Source: Hexactinellida sp. DTS-2022
Taxonomy: Eukaryota; Porifera; Hexactinellida
Length of the DNA: 64,000 nucleotides
NCBI GenBank assembly: GCA_028753945.1
Contig: JAPNXP010000015.1
Span: 1 to 64,000 of the forward strand
Reading direction: 5' to 3'
Under the pieces are notes generated by a model. It was not told the DNA's origin, made no database searches, and saw only the letters and a list, made by a program, of their open reading frames with translations. Made by a program: the position numbers and the translations under genes. Positions within the stretch are counted from its first letter, which is position 1; each line of letters begins with the position of its first letter. Shown here piece by piece: positions 36,292 to 46,758 of this stretch.

Positions 36292-39200
36292 GGCTATCTT
36301 TATGTGATGTTTGGGATGTCTGGTGAAAAGTAAATCTCTTTTTAAAGTGACCTGGATTGTTTATTGTCAAACAGTCACCTTCCAAATGGACTTTTATAGC
36401 ATTCTTAAAATCTATCTTTGGTTGGTTAAAAATTGGCTGGGAACGAAGGGAGTGATAGAATTCTTCTTCTTAATTGTGTTTGATGGGGTATAGTGAAAGG
36501 ACTGGCTATCTTTATGTGATGTTTGGGATGTCTGGTGAAAAGTAAATCTCTTTTTAAAGTGACCTGGATTGTTTATTGTCAAACAGTCACCTTCCAAATG
36601 GACTTTTATAGCATTCTTAAAATCTATCTTTGGTTGGTTAAAAATTGGCTGGGAACGAAGGGAGTGATAGAATTCTTCTTCTTAATTGTGTTTGATGGGG
36701 TATAGTGAAAGGACTGGCTATCTTTATGTGATGTTTGGGATGTCTGGTGAAAAGTAAATCTCTTTTTAAAGTGACCTGGATTGTTTATTGTCAAACAGTC
36801 ACCTTCCAAATGGACTTTTATAGCATTCTTAAAATCTATCTTTGGTTGGTTAAAAATTGGCTGGGAACGAAGGGAGTGATAGAATTCTTCTTCTTAATTG
36901 TGTTTGATGGGGTATAGTGAAAGGACTGGCTATCTTTATGTGATGTTTGGGATGTCTGGTGAAAAGTAAATCTCTTTTTAAAGTGACCTGGATTGTTTAT
37001 TGTCAAACAGTCACCTTCCAAATGGACTTTTATAGCATTCTTAAAATCTATCTTTGGTTGGTTAAAAATTGGCTGGGAACGAAGGGAGTGATAGAATTCT
37101 TCTTCTTAATTGTGTTTGATGGGGTATAGTGAAAGGACTGGCTATCTTTATGTGACTATCTTTATGTGATGTTTGGGATGTCTGGTGAAAAGTAAATCTC
37201 TTTTTAAAGTGACCTGGATTGTTTATTGTCAAACAGTCACCTTCCAAATGGACTTTTATAGCATTCTTAAAATCTATCTTTGGTTGGTTAAAAATTGGCT
37301 GGGAACGAAGGGAGTGATAGAATTCTTCTTCTTAATTGTGTTTGATGGGGTATAGTGAAAGGACTGGCTATCTTTATGTGATGTTTGGGATGTCTGGTGA
37401 AAAGTAAATCTCTTTTTAAAGTGACCTGGATTGTTTATTGTCAAACAGTCACCTTCCAAATGGACTTTTATAGCATTCTTAAAATCTATCTTTGGTTGGT
37501 TAAAAATTGGCTGGGAACGAAGGGAGTGATAGAATTCTTCTTCTTAATTGTGTTTGATGGGGTATAGTGAAAGGACTGGCTATCTTTATGTGATGTTTGG
37601 GATGTCTGGTGAAAAGTAAATCTCTTTTTAAAGTGACCTGGATTGTTTATTGTCAAACAGTCACCTTCCAAATGGACTTTTATAGCATTCTTAAAATCTA
37701 TCTTTGGTTGGTTAAAAATTGGCTGGGAACGAAGGGAGTGATAGAATTCTTCTTCTTAATTGTGTTTGATGGGGTATAGTGAAAGGACTGGCTATCTTTA
37801 TGTGATGTTTGGGATGTCTGGTGAAAAGTAAATCTCTTTTTAAAGTGACCTGGATTGTTTATTGTCAAACAGTCACCTTCCAAATGGACTTTTATAGCAT
37901 TCTTAAAATCTATCTTTGGTTGGTTAAAAATTGGCTGGGAACGAAGGGAGTGATAGAATTCTTCTTCTTAATTGTGTTTGATGGGGTATAGTGAAAGGAC
38001 TGGCTATCTTTATGTGATGTTTGGGATGTCTGGTGAAAAGTAAATCTCTTTTTAAAGTGACCTGGATTGTTTATTGTCAAACAGTCACCTTCCAAATGGA
38101 CTTTTATAGCATTCTTAAAATCTATCTTTGGTTGGTTAAAAATTGGCTGGGAACGAAGGGAGTGATAGAATTCTTCTTCTTAATTGTGTTTGATGGGGTA
38201 TAGTGAAAGGACTGGCTATCTTTATGTGATGTTTGGGATGTCTGGTGAAAAGTAAATCTCTTTTTAAAGTGACCTGGATTGTTTATTGTCAAACAGTCAC
38301 CTTCCAAATGGACTTTTATAGCATTCTTAAAATCTATCTTTGGTTGGTTAAAAATTGGCTGGGAACGAAGGGAGTGATAGAATTCTTCTTCTTAATTGTG
38401 TTTGATGGGGTATAGTGAAAGGACTGGCTATCTTTATGTGATGTTTGGGATGTCTGGTGAAAAGTAAATCTCTTTTTAAAGTGACCTGGATTGTTTATTG
38501 TCAAACAGTCACCTTCCAAATGGACTTTTATAGCATTCTTAAAATCTATCTTTGGTTGGTTAAAAATTGGCTGGGAACGAAGGGAGTGATAGAATTCTTC
38601 TTCTTAATTGTGTTTGATGGGGTATAGTGAAAGGACTGGCTATCTTTATGTGATGTTTGGGATGTCTGGTGAAAAGTAAATCTCTTTTTAAAGTGACCTG
38701 GATTGTTTATTGTCAAACAGTCACCTTCCAAATGGACTTTTATAGCATTCTTAAAATCTATCTTTGGTTGGTTAAAAATTGGCGTGATAGAATTCTTCTT
38801 CTTAATTGTGTTTGATGGGGTATAGTGAAAGGACTGGCTATCTTTATGTGATGTTTGGGATGTCTGGTGAAAAGTAAATCTCTTTTTAAAGTGACCTGGA
38901 TTGTTTATTGTCAAACAGTCACCTTCCAAATGGACTTTTATAGCATTCTTAAAATCTATCTTTGGTTGGTTAAAAATTGGCTGGGAACGAAGGGAGTGAT
39001 AGAATTCTTCTTCTTAATTGTGTTTGATGGGGTATAGTGAAAGGACTGGCTATCTTTATGTGATGTTTGGGATGTCTGGTGAAAAGTAAATCTCTTTTTA
39101 AAGTGACCTGGATTGTTTATTGTCAAACAGTCACCTTCCAAATGGACTTTTATAGCATTCTTAAAATCTATCTTTGGTTGGTTAAAAATTGGCTGGGAAC

Positions 39201-42200
39201 GAAGGGAGTGATAGAATTCTTCTTCTTAATTGTGTTTGATGGGGTATAGTGAAAGGACTGGCTATCTTTATGTGATGTTTGGGATGTCTGGTGAAAAGTA
39301 AATCTCTTTTTAAAGTGACCTGGATTGTTTATTGTCAAACAGTCACCTTCCAAATGGACTTTTATAGCATTCTTAAAATCTATCTTTGGTTGGTTAAAAA
39401 TTGGCTGGGAACGAAGGGAGTGATAGAATTCTTCTTCTTAATTGTGTTTGATGGGGTATAGTGAAAGGACTGGCTATCTTTATGTGATGTTTGGGATGTC
39501 TGGTGAAAAGTAAATCTCTTTTTAAAGTGACCTGGATTGTTTATTGTCAAACAGTCACCTTCCAAATGGACTTTTATAGCATTCTTAAAATCTATCTTTG
39601 GTTGGTTAAAAATTGGCTGGGAACGAAGGGAGTGATAGAATTCTTCTTCTTAATTGTGTTTGATGGGGTATAGTGAAAGGACTGGCTATCTTTATGTGAT
39701 GTTTGGGATGTCTGGTGAAAAGTAAATCTCTTTTTAAAGTGACCTGGATTGTTTATTGTCAAACAGTCACCTTCCAAATGGACTTTTATAGCATTCTTAA
39801 AATCTATCTTTGGTTGGTTAAAAATTGGCTGGGAACGAAGGGAGTGATAGAATTCTTCTTCTTAATTGTGTTTGATGGGGTATAGTGAAAGGACTGGCTA
39901 TCTTTATGTGATGTTTGGGATGTCTGGTGAAAAGTAAATCTCTTTTTAAAGTGACCTGGATTGTTTATTGTCAAACAGTCACCTTCCAAATGGACTTTTA
40001 TAGCATTCTTAAAATCTATCTTTGGTTGGTTAAAAATTGGCTGGGAACGAAGGGAGTGATAGAATTCTTCTTCTTAATTGTGTTTGATGGGGTATAGTGA
40101 AAGGACTGGCTATCTTTATGTGATGTTTGGGATGTCTGGTGAAAAGTAAATCTCTTTTTAAAGTGACCTGGATTGTTTATTGTCAAACAGTCACCTTCCA
40201 AATGGACTTTTATAGCATTCTTAAAATCTATCTTTGGTTGGTTAAAAATTGGCTGGGAACGAAGGGAGTGATAGAATTCTTCTTCTTAATTGTGTTTGAT
40301 GGGGTATAGTGAAAGGACTGGCTATCTTTATGTGATGTTTGGGATGTCTGGTGAAAAGTAAATCTCTTTTTAAAGTGACCTGGATTGTTTATTGTCAAAC
40401 AGTCACCTTCCAAATGGACTTTTATAGCATTCTTAAAATCTATCTTTGGTTGGTTAAAAATTGGCTGGGAACGAAGGGAGTGATAGAATTCTTCTTCTTA
40501 ATTGTGTTTGATGGGGTATAGTGAAAGGACTGGCTATCTTTATGTGATGTTTGGGATGTCTGGTGAAAAGTAAATCTCTTTTTAAAGTGACCTGGATTGT
40601 TTATTGTCAAACAGTCACCTTCCAAATGGACTTTTATAGCATTCTTAAAATCTATCTTTGGTTGGTTAAAAATTGGCTGGGAACGAAGGGAGTGATAGAA
40701 TTCTTCTTCTTAATTGTGTTTGATGGGGTATAGTGAAAGGACTGGCTATCTTTATGTGATGTTTGGGATGTCTGGTGAAAAGTAAATCTCTTTTTAAAGT
40801 GACCTGGATTGTTTATTGTCAAACAGTCACCTTCCAAATGGACTTTTATAGCATTCTTAAAATCTATCTTTGGTTGGTTAAAAATTGGCTGGGAACGAAG
40901 GGAGTGATAGAATTCTTCTTCTTAATTGTGTTTGATGGGGTATAGTGAAAGGACTGGCTATCTTTATGTGATGTTTGGGATGTCTGGTGAAAAGTAAATC
41001 TCTTTTTAAAGTGACCTGGATTGTTTATTGTCAAACAGTCACCTTCCAAATGGACTTTTATAGCATTCTTAAAATCTATCTTTGGTTGGTTAAAAATTGG
41101 CTGGGAACGAAGGGAGTGATAGAATTCTTCTTCTTAATTGTGTTTGATGGGGTATAGTGAAAGGACTGGCTATCTTTATGTGATGTTTGGGATGTCTGGT
41201 GAAAAGTAAATCTCTTTTTAAAGTGACCTGGATTGTTTATTGTCAAACAGTCACCTTCCAAATGGACTTTTATAGCATTCTTAAAATCTATCTTTGGTTG
41301 GTTAAAAATTGGCTGGGAACGAAGGGAGTGATAGAATTCTTCTTCTTAATTGTGTTTGATGGGGTATAGTGAAAGGACTGGCTATCTTTATGTGATGTTT
41401 GGGATGTCTGGTGAAAAGTAAATCTCTTTTTAAAGTGACCTGGATTGTTTATTGTCAAACAGTCACCTTCCAAATGGACTTTTATAGCATTCTTAAAATC
41501 TATCTTTGGTTGGTTAAAAATTGGCTGGGAACGAAGGGAGTGATAGAATTCTTCTTCTTAATTGTGTTTGATGGGGTATAGTGAAAGGACTGGCTATCTT
41601 TATGTGATGTTTGGGATGTCTGGTAAAAAGTAAATCTCTTTTTAAAGTGACCTGGATTGTTTATTGTCAAACAGTCACCTTCCAAATGGACTTTTATAGC
41701 ATTCTTAAAATCTATCTTTGGTTGGTTAAAAATTGGCTGGGAACGAAGGGAGTGATAGAATTCTTCTTCTTAATTGTGTTTGATGGGGTATAGTGAAAGG
41801 ACTGGCTATCTTTATGTGATGTTTGGGATGTCTGGTGAAAAGTAAATCTCTTTTTAAAGTGACCTGGATTGTTTATTGTCAAACAGTCACCTTCCAAATG
41901 GACTTTTATAGCATTCTTAAAATCTATCTTTGGTTGGTTAAAAATTGGCTGGGAACGAAGGGAGTGATAGAATTCTTCTTCTTAATTGTGTTTGATGGGG
42001 TATAGTGAAAGGACTGGCTATCTTTATGTGATGTTTGGGATGTCTGGTAAAAAGTAAATCTCTTTTTAAAGTGACCTGGATTGTTTATTGTCAAACAGTC
42101 ACCTTCCAAATGGACTTTTATAGCATTCTTAAAATCTATCTTTGGTTGGTTAAAAATTGGCTGGGAACGAAGGGAGTGATAGAATTCTTCTTCTTAATTG

Positions 42201-42596
42201 TGTTTGATGGGGTATAGTGAAAGGACTGGCTATCTTTATGTGATGTTTGGGATGTCTGGTGAAAAGTAAATCTCTTTTTAAAGTGACCTGGATTGTTTAT
42301 TGTCAAACAGTCACCTTCCAAATGGACTTTTATAGCATTCTTAAAATCTATCTTTGGTTGGTTAAAAATTGGCTGGGAACGAAGGGAGTGATAGAATTCT
42401 TCTTCTTAATTGTGTTTGATGGGGTATAGTGAAAGGACTGGCTATCTTTATGTGATGTTTGGGATGTCTGGTGAAAAGTAAATCTCTTTTTAAAGTGACC
42501 TGGATTGTTTATTGTCAAACAGTCACCTTCCAAATGGACTTTTATAGCATTCTTAAAATCTATCTTTGGTTGGTTAAAAATTGGCTGGGAACGAAG
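36292..42596 (+). repeat. 212-bp satellite array, subfamily B (~30 copies), inverted relative to A
   Basis: Tandem 212-bp units of the same family as the left array but on the opposite strand and with subfamily-specific changes (for example ccaaatggac against ccaaatgtac, and a distinct block around ctttggttggtt). One unit near 37142-37156 carries an extra 14 bp (a local duplication of ctatctttatgtga) and one at about 38783 lacks 14 bp (tgggaacgaaggga). A shared G-to-A change occurs at 41625 and 42049, two units apart. Units carry open frames of about 60 codons on both strands; I treat these as incidental. Confidence 0.96.
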
Positions 42597-42830
42597 GAGA
42601 GTAACTAAAGAATTCTTCTTTTTAATTGTCTTTGATGGTGCCTAGTGAAAGGACTGGCTATCCTATGTGATGAGTTGGGATGTCTGGTGAAAAGGATATC
42701 TCTTTTCGAAGCGAGCTGGATGGTTTATTGTCAAAGATTCGCTTTCCAAATGAACTAGTATAGCATTCTTAAAATCTATTTTTTTCTTGTTAAAAATTTC
42801 CTGGGAACGAAGGAGAGTAACTAAAGAATT
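42597..42830 (+). repeat. Diverged edge monomer(s) of the 212-bp satellite
   Basis: After 42596 the repeat is still recognisable but heavily substituted (changed around ggatatctcttttcgaagcg and gattcgctttccaaatgaac). The block ctgggaacgaaggagagtaa recurs 216 bp apart (42585 and 42801). The second occurrence fades out within about 30 bp. Decayed monomers at an array boundary are the usual pattern for old satellite edges, so this is probably the true right edge of the array. Confidence 0.85.
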
Positions 42831-43397
42831 CCTGTTATTATGTAATATTATCAAATCATAGTGAATGAATGGCATTACACTTAAGATGTTTCATGATATA
42901 CATATACTTCAAATTCATCATTCGTTCCTTTCTCCCGTTATATATTGTTAAATTAGTCTAAACACTATGAGGCCTTTATGATATGTCGAAAATACTCCAA
43001 AATTGCAGCTGTGCTTACTGCATTTTCCTTTGGAATCACTATCCATTAACCAGCCTTAGCAGGCCCGTAGCATGCCAACATTTATTGGTGCACACAGTGA
43101 CGTCACAATATTTATTCTAAACATACATGAATATTTTCTTCTTTATATTCGCTTTTACTCTATATTTTAAGTTACTCACACTAAGGAAATTCAAAAATCA
43201 ATAATACTAATACAATTTATACAGTCTTTATTGAAGAGCAGCATGAGTTGCTACTTGGTCAAGAATCTAATGGTTACAAATACGATATTATAATAATGGT
43301 TACGAACAGTTTGGCGGTGGCAGCACACGCAGTTGTGTTTACCAATACCATTTTACCGCTCCTATAGTTGTCGGTTCCCGAATATTTGTGTCGTCAC
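42831..43397. other. AT-rich spacer between satellite and MITE
   Basis: About 570 bp of low-GC unique sequence. I see no convincing open frame, splice pattern or structural RNA here. It marks the transition from the repeat block to the gene-dense region. Confidence 0.6.
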
Positions 43398-43843
43398 CAG
43401 TGGCGTAGCCAGTTTTTACGGACTGGGCCTTCATAGGACCTGCGGCTTTGCCGTAGGGCCTGCAAATTATATTACGATCTCGTTTATTTATCACTTGCTG
43501 ATTTCTTATTACGTAGTTTGAAACATGATTTATCTAAAAGGAAAAGCTAAATACCGCACATGCACAAGTATAAATGAATGCAAGCTAAAGCAGAACTTAA
43601 GATAATGAAATCGTTTAAAGGTTTGAAGTAATAAAAAGACAACTGACACGTACCACCATATTACTAATATTTCAAACCAAATATAATACAACTTACCATT
43701 TGTAATTAGTCCAGCTCTAGATAATTTAGTGTTGTCGCATTTTCAGAAGAATAAATTCTGAAAATGCGCAGGCCCAGTTGGGCCTGCGGGAATTTAGTTT
43801 GGGCCTGCCGGCAGGCCCTGCAGGCCCACTGGCTACGCCCCTG
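43398..43843. mobile_element. Non-autonomous hAT-type element (MITE), 446 bp, with 8-bp TSD
   Basis: The ends form 15-bp terminal inverted repeats with one mismatch: CAGTGGCGTAGCCAG at 43398 and the complement of ctggctacgcccctg ending at 43843. They are flanked by a perfect 8-bp direct repeat gtcgtcac at 43390-43397 and 43844-43851. Eight-bp duplications and CAG-type termini are hallmarks of the hAT superfamily. The interior has GC-rich inverted GGCCTGC-type segments near both ends and no transposase, so it would have to be mobilised in trans. The intact duplication implies a fairly recent insertion. Confidence 0.9.
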
Positions 43844-43851
43844 GTCGTCAC

Positions 43852-44040
43852 TAAATTATTGGTGCGGCCATGGCCGCACCTGCCGCACTTGCTCCTACGG
43901 CCCTGCTTAGCAACCAAAAGATCGTCCCTACAAAGGGAAACCCCCCCTTTTAAATCCAGCGCCCGCCCTTGCACAGTGTACTTTGGTTCGGCACAGCTGT
44001 AATTTTTGATTTTTCATTAGTTCTATATGATTTATTTGCA
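43852..44040. other. Upstream region of IPMK1
   Basis: Spacer of 189 bp between the MITE and the first IPMK start codon, presumably containing its promoter. No TATA box or other firm element is visible. The sequence ends in an AT-rich stretch just before the ATG. Confidence 0.4.
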
Positions 44041-45178
44041 ATGGCTGCGAGATTAAACGGCCCTCGCAATGTCTCTGAGATTCTTCTGATGCTGGAGAAT
44101 GGCTCCCACAAGGGCTCCCTCTCCCCGGAGTCTCTCCATCTGCTCAGCTGTATCCCCGACGGCTACATTCCTCTCCCGCACCAAATTGCCGGACACAGAC
44201 ACACCAATGGGAAGGATGGTACGTGTTTATTAGAGCTCCTATATTTCCCATGAGGAATCACTTTACAGGGTTGTTGCGCTACGTGGATCGACCAGAAATT
44301 CTTTTGAAGCCCGTGGTTGACAGGGAGCTGCGGTTCTATCAGTTTTTGCAATCAGCTGATCCAACTCCGGATGTTGTTCAGTTGAGGAAATTAGTCCCGA
44401 GGTATCACGGATTAGTTCATTTGGAAGACTTGGATCGATCAGGTAACACGTTTGTCGTTAGAGTCCTGATTTGATTCATTTGTTCTGTTTAGCTAAATAC
44501 ATGGCGCTCGAAGACTGCGTGTATCCGTTCAGAAAGGCTTCCATCGTCGATCTTAAAATCGGCAAAAAGTTCTATGAAAAGGGAACCGATGAATCGAAGG
44601 TGCTTCGGACCCGCGCCAAGTACTCAGTGCTCGACACGACCGGATTTCAGATTGTGGGGATGAGGGTGAGTATTCGATTGGTCGGTTTAGGAGCTTTGAA
44701 CGCTTTCCCGCCCGTTTCTAGGTGTACCGTCCGGCGCAGAACCTGTTTAAGTTCTTTGACATAAAATACGGACAAGGACTCTCAGACCATGTCGCCATCA
44801 ACAAAGGTACAGTTTCTAACTTGCCGCTATACTCTTACTGTTCAAGTGTCTGTAGGCATTGTGGATTTCCTTGACAACGGAACCGAGATTCGGTATGACC
44901 TGTTGCCCAGCATTTTAGAGAAATTGAACGAAATTAAAGAATGGTTTTCCGCTCAATCTACTTTCAAGTTGTTCGCAAGTTCAATTCTTCTCATTTATGA
45001 GGGGTACCAGGGGCCCGGGGCCGATGGATCAAGGGTCGACGTTCGATTGGTCGATTTCGCTCATACTACTCTAGCAACAGAAGCGGAATGTGATCCAAAT
45101 TGTTTGTTTGCAGCTGAACAAGTATTGGATCATTTTGAGGAAATCCAAACAGAGAGTTTCCATCGCAGTCTTATTTAG
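44041..45178 (+). CDS. IPMK: Inositol polyphosphate multikinase, copy 1 (five exons)
   Basis: Exons: 44041-44218, 44269-44442, 44493-44665, 44722-44806 and 44856-45178, giving 310 residues; all introns are GT-AG and 49-56 nt long. IPMK/IP6K-family kinases phosphorylate inositol polyphosphates (and PIP2 for IPMK), linking signalling and nuclear functions. Family motifs: the inositol-binding box in ASIVDLKIG (133-141, D137, K139), the catalytic-region SSILLIYEG (245-253) and the metal-binding VRLVDFAH (D270). The normally conserved first Pro of the PxxxDxKxG box is Ala here. It is the upstream member of a tandem pair with the gene at 45369; intron positions and phases match exactly. Coding sequence is less GC-rich than in its neighbour. 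IPMK versus a related IPK family member is not certain, but IPMK fits best by length and motif. Confidence 0.85.
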
Positions 45179-45368
45179 TTCTGAATATTAATTATTTCTG
45201 CCACTGGAAAAGCAACTTGTTTGGCGTCACTTGACTCCTCACAGCGGGTATACTAAGTATTCATTTTTGACACATTTGTTTAGGTTGCATTGCAGAGAAA
45301 AGCTATATATTTGAATTATTTCCTATTTTTAATTAAAGTTACGTTTGAGTTTATGATTAGCCAATCAG

Positions 45369-46113
45369 ATGGCAGAGCGTAGAGATGCGACACCGCCCGG
45401 CCACTCGGCCTCCAGCGATTCGGACTCGGACCCCTTGGATACCACTATGAGCAGAAGGAATGTGCAGGACATGTGGTCCCTTGTGGACCAGTACTGCGAC
45501 ACGGACGGTCTGTCGACCGAGGCGATCCAGCTCCTGAGCACAATCCCCGACGGGTACATTCCCGTGCCGCACCAGATGGGGGGGCACAAACACGTCAACG
45601 GGAAACCGGGTATGGAAAGTGAGACTCTACTTACTGTCCGTAACGGATCTGAGAGCAACGCTGCTGTTTGTAGGATTCCTGCGCAACATAAAGAAGCCGG
45701 AGTTCCTGTATAAGCCAATGCAGCCGCACCCCAAGGGCTCCAGAGAGCTCAACTTCTACAACTTCTTTCTGGGCGCAGACCTGAGCTCAGAAGTGCTGGA
45801 ACTGAAGAAGTTTCTGCCGAAGTACTACGGCAAGCAAGTCATCCCGCAGAGGGGCGGGGGGGACACCATATGTGAGTTGTTTTTGTTGTTGTTGTTGCTG
45901 TTTACTGTTGTCATCCCCAGCGGAGTACTTCTGCCTGGAGGACTGCACGCACCCATTCAAGAAGCCCTGCATTATGGATCTGAAGATCGGAAAGAAGGTT
46001 TGCGAGCAGGGCAGCGCCGAGAATAAGATTATAAGATCCATTGAGAAGTACCCGGTCCAGGAGGCCATAGGCTTCCGTATCGTAGGAATGAGGGTTAGTT
46101 GCCACTGCTGCTG

Positions 46114-46153
<40 letters not shown>

Positions 46154-46615
46154 ATTGTTGTTTCTCCAGGTGTACAAGTGCATGAGTGACGAGTTCAAGT
46201 ACTACAACAGATCTTACGGGATGACTCGACTGGATAACGATTCTGTCCATCAAGGTGCTTCTATAAATGCTGCAGTTTAACTGTACTGTCACAAGTGTTT
46301 GTAGGTATTGTGGATTTCCTTGACAACGGAACCGAGGTTCGGTATGACCTGTTGCCCAGCATTATAGAGAAATTGAACGAAATTAAAGAATGGTTCGCCA
46401 CTCAAACAACTTTCAAGTTGTTCGCCACTTCAATTCTTCTCATTTATGAGGGGTTCCAGGGCCCCGGGGTCGATGGGTCAAGGGTCGACGTAAGATTGGT
46501 AGATTTCGCCCACGCATATTTCTCCTCGGAAGTGGATGACTTGGGTCCCAATTGTTTGTTCGGGGCGGAGCAGGTATTGGGACACTTTAAATTGATAAAG
46601 GAGGGACAAGTTTAA
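45369..46615 (+). CDS. IPMK: Inositol polyphosphate multikinase, copy 2 (five exons)
   Basis: Exons: 45369-45609, 45674-45871, 45921-46093, 46170-46254 and 46305-46615, giving 335 residues. The PxxxDxKxG box is canonical (PCIMDLKIG, 162-170, D166 and K168). SILLIYEG and VRLVDFAH are present in the last exon. The N-terminus is about 20 residues longer than in copy 1 and is rich in Ser and Asp. The third and fourth coding exons have exactly the same length (173 and 85 nt) in both copies. Introns 2 and 3 contain TTG microsatellites. The last exon is far more similar to copy 1 than the preceding exons and is AT-richer than they are, suggesting gene conversion from copy 1. It starts 190 bp after the copy-1 stop. 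Confidence 0.87.
46118..46160 (+). repeat. TTG microsatellite in IPMK copy 2 intron 3
   Basis: About 14 TTG units (one TTA) lie inside the 76-nt intron 46094-46169, ending 9 nt before the acceptor. The matching intron of IPMK copy 1 is 56 nt and has no such tract. Confidence 0.9.
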
Positions 46616-46758
46616 GTTCAGTTCTGAACGCTTTATATTCTATTTTGACTGTTTTGTATATTCTGTATTTATGCATTTGAGTTTTTCTATTGTGGACGTA
46701 CAGTTCTCACTAACATTATATCACGGACGCGGCATTAGTTACTTGCGCCGAGACAGGA

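Noticed and set aside
1-42596. CRISPR-like array
   Set aside because: The repeats are contiguous 212-bp and 382-bp tandem units with no unique spacers, and the genome is eukaryotic.
1-42596. CENP-B box in the satellites
   Set aside because: ttcgttcccagcc (212-bp unit) and ttcgttggaaagtta (382-bp unit) share the TTCG start but lack the CGGG end required by the consensus.
43778-44253. Short plus-strand ORFs overlapping the hAT MITE end and IPMK1 exon 1
   Set aside because: They start in transposon sequence or read through the first IPMK intron. The IPMK exon model explains the coding part.
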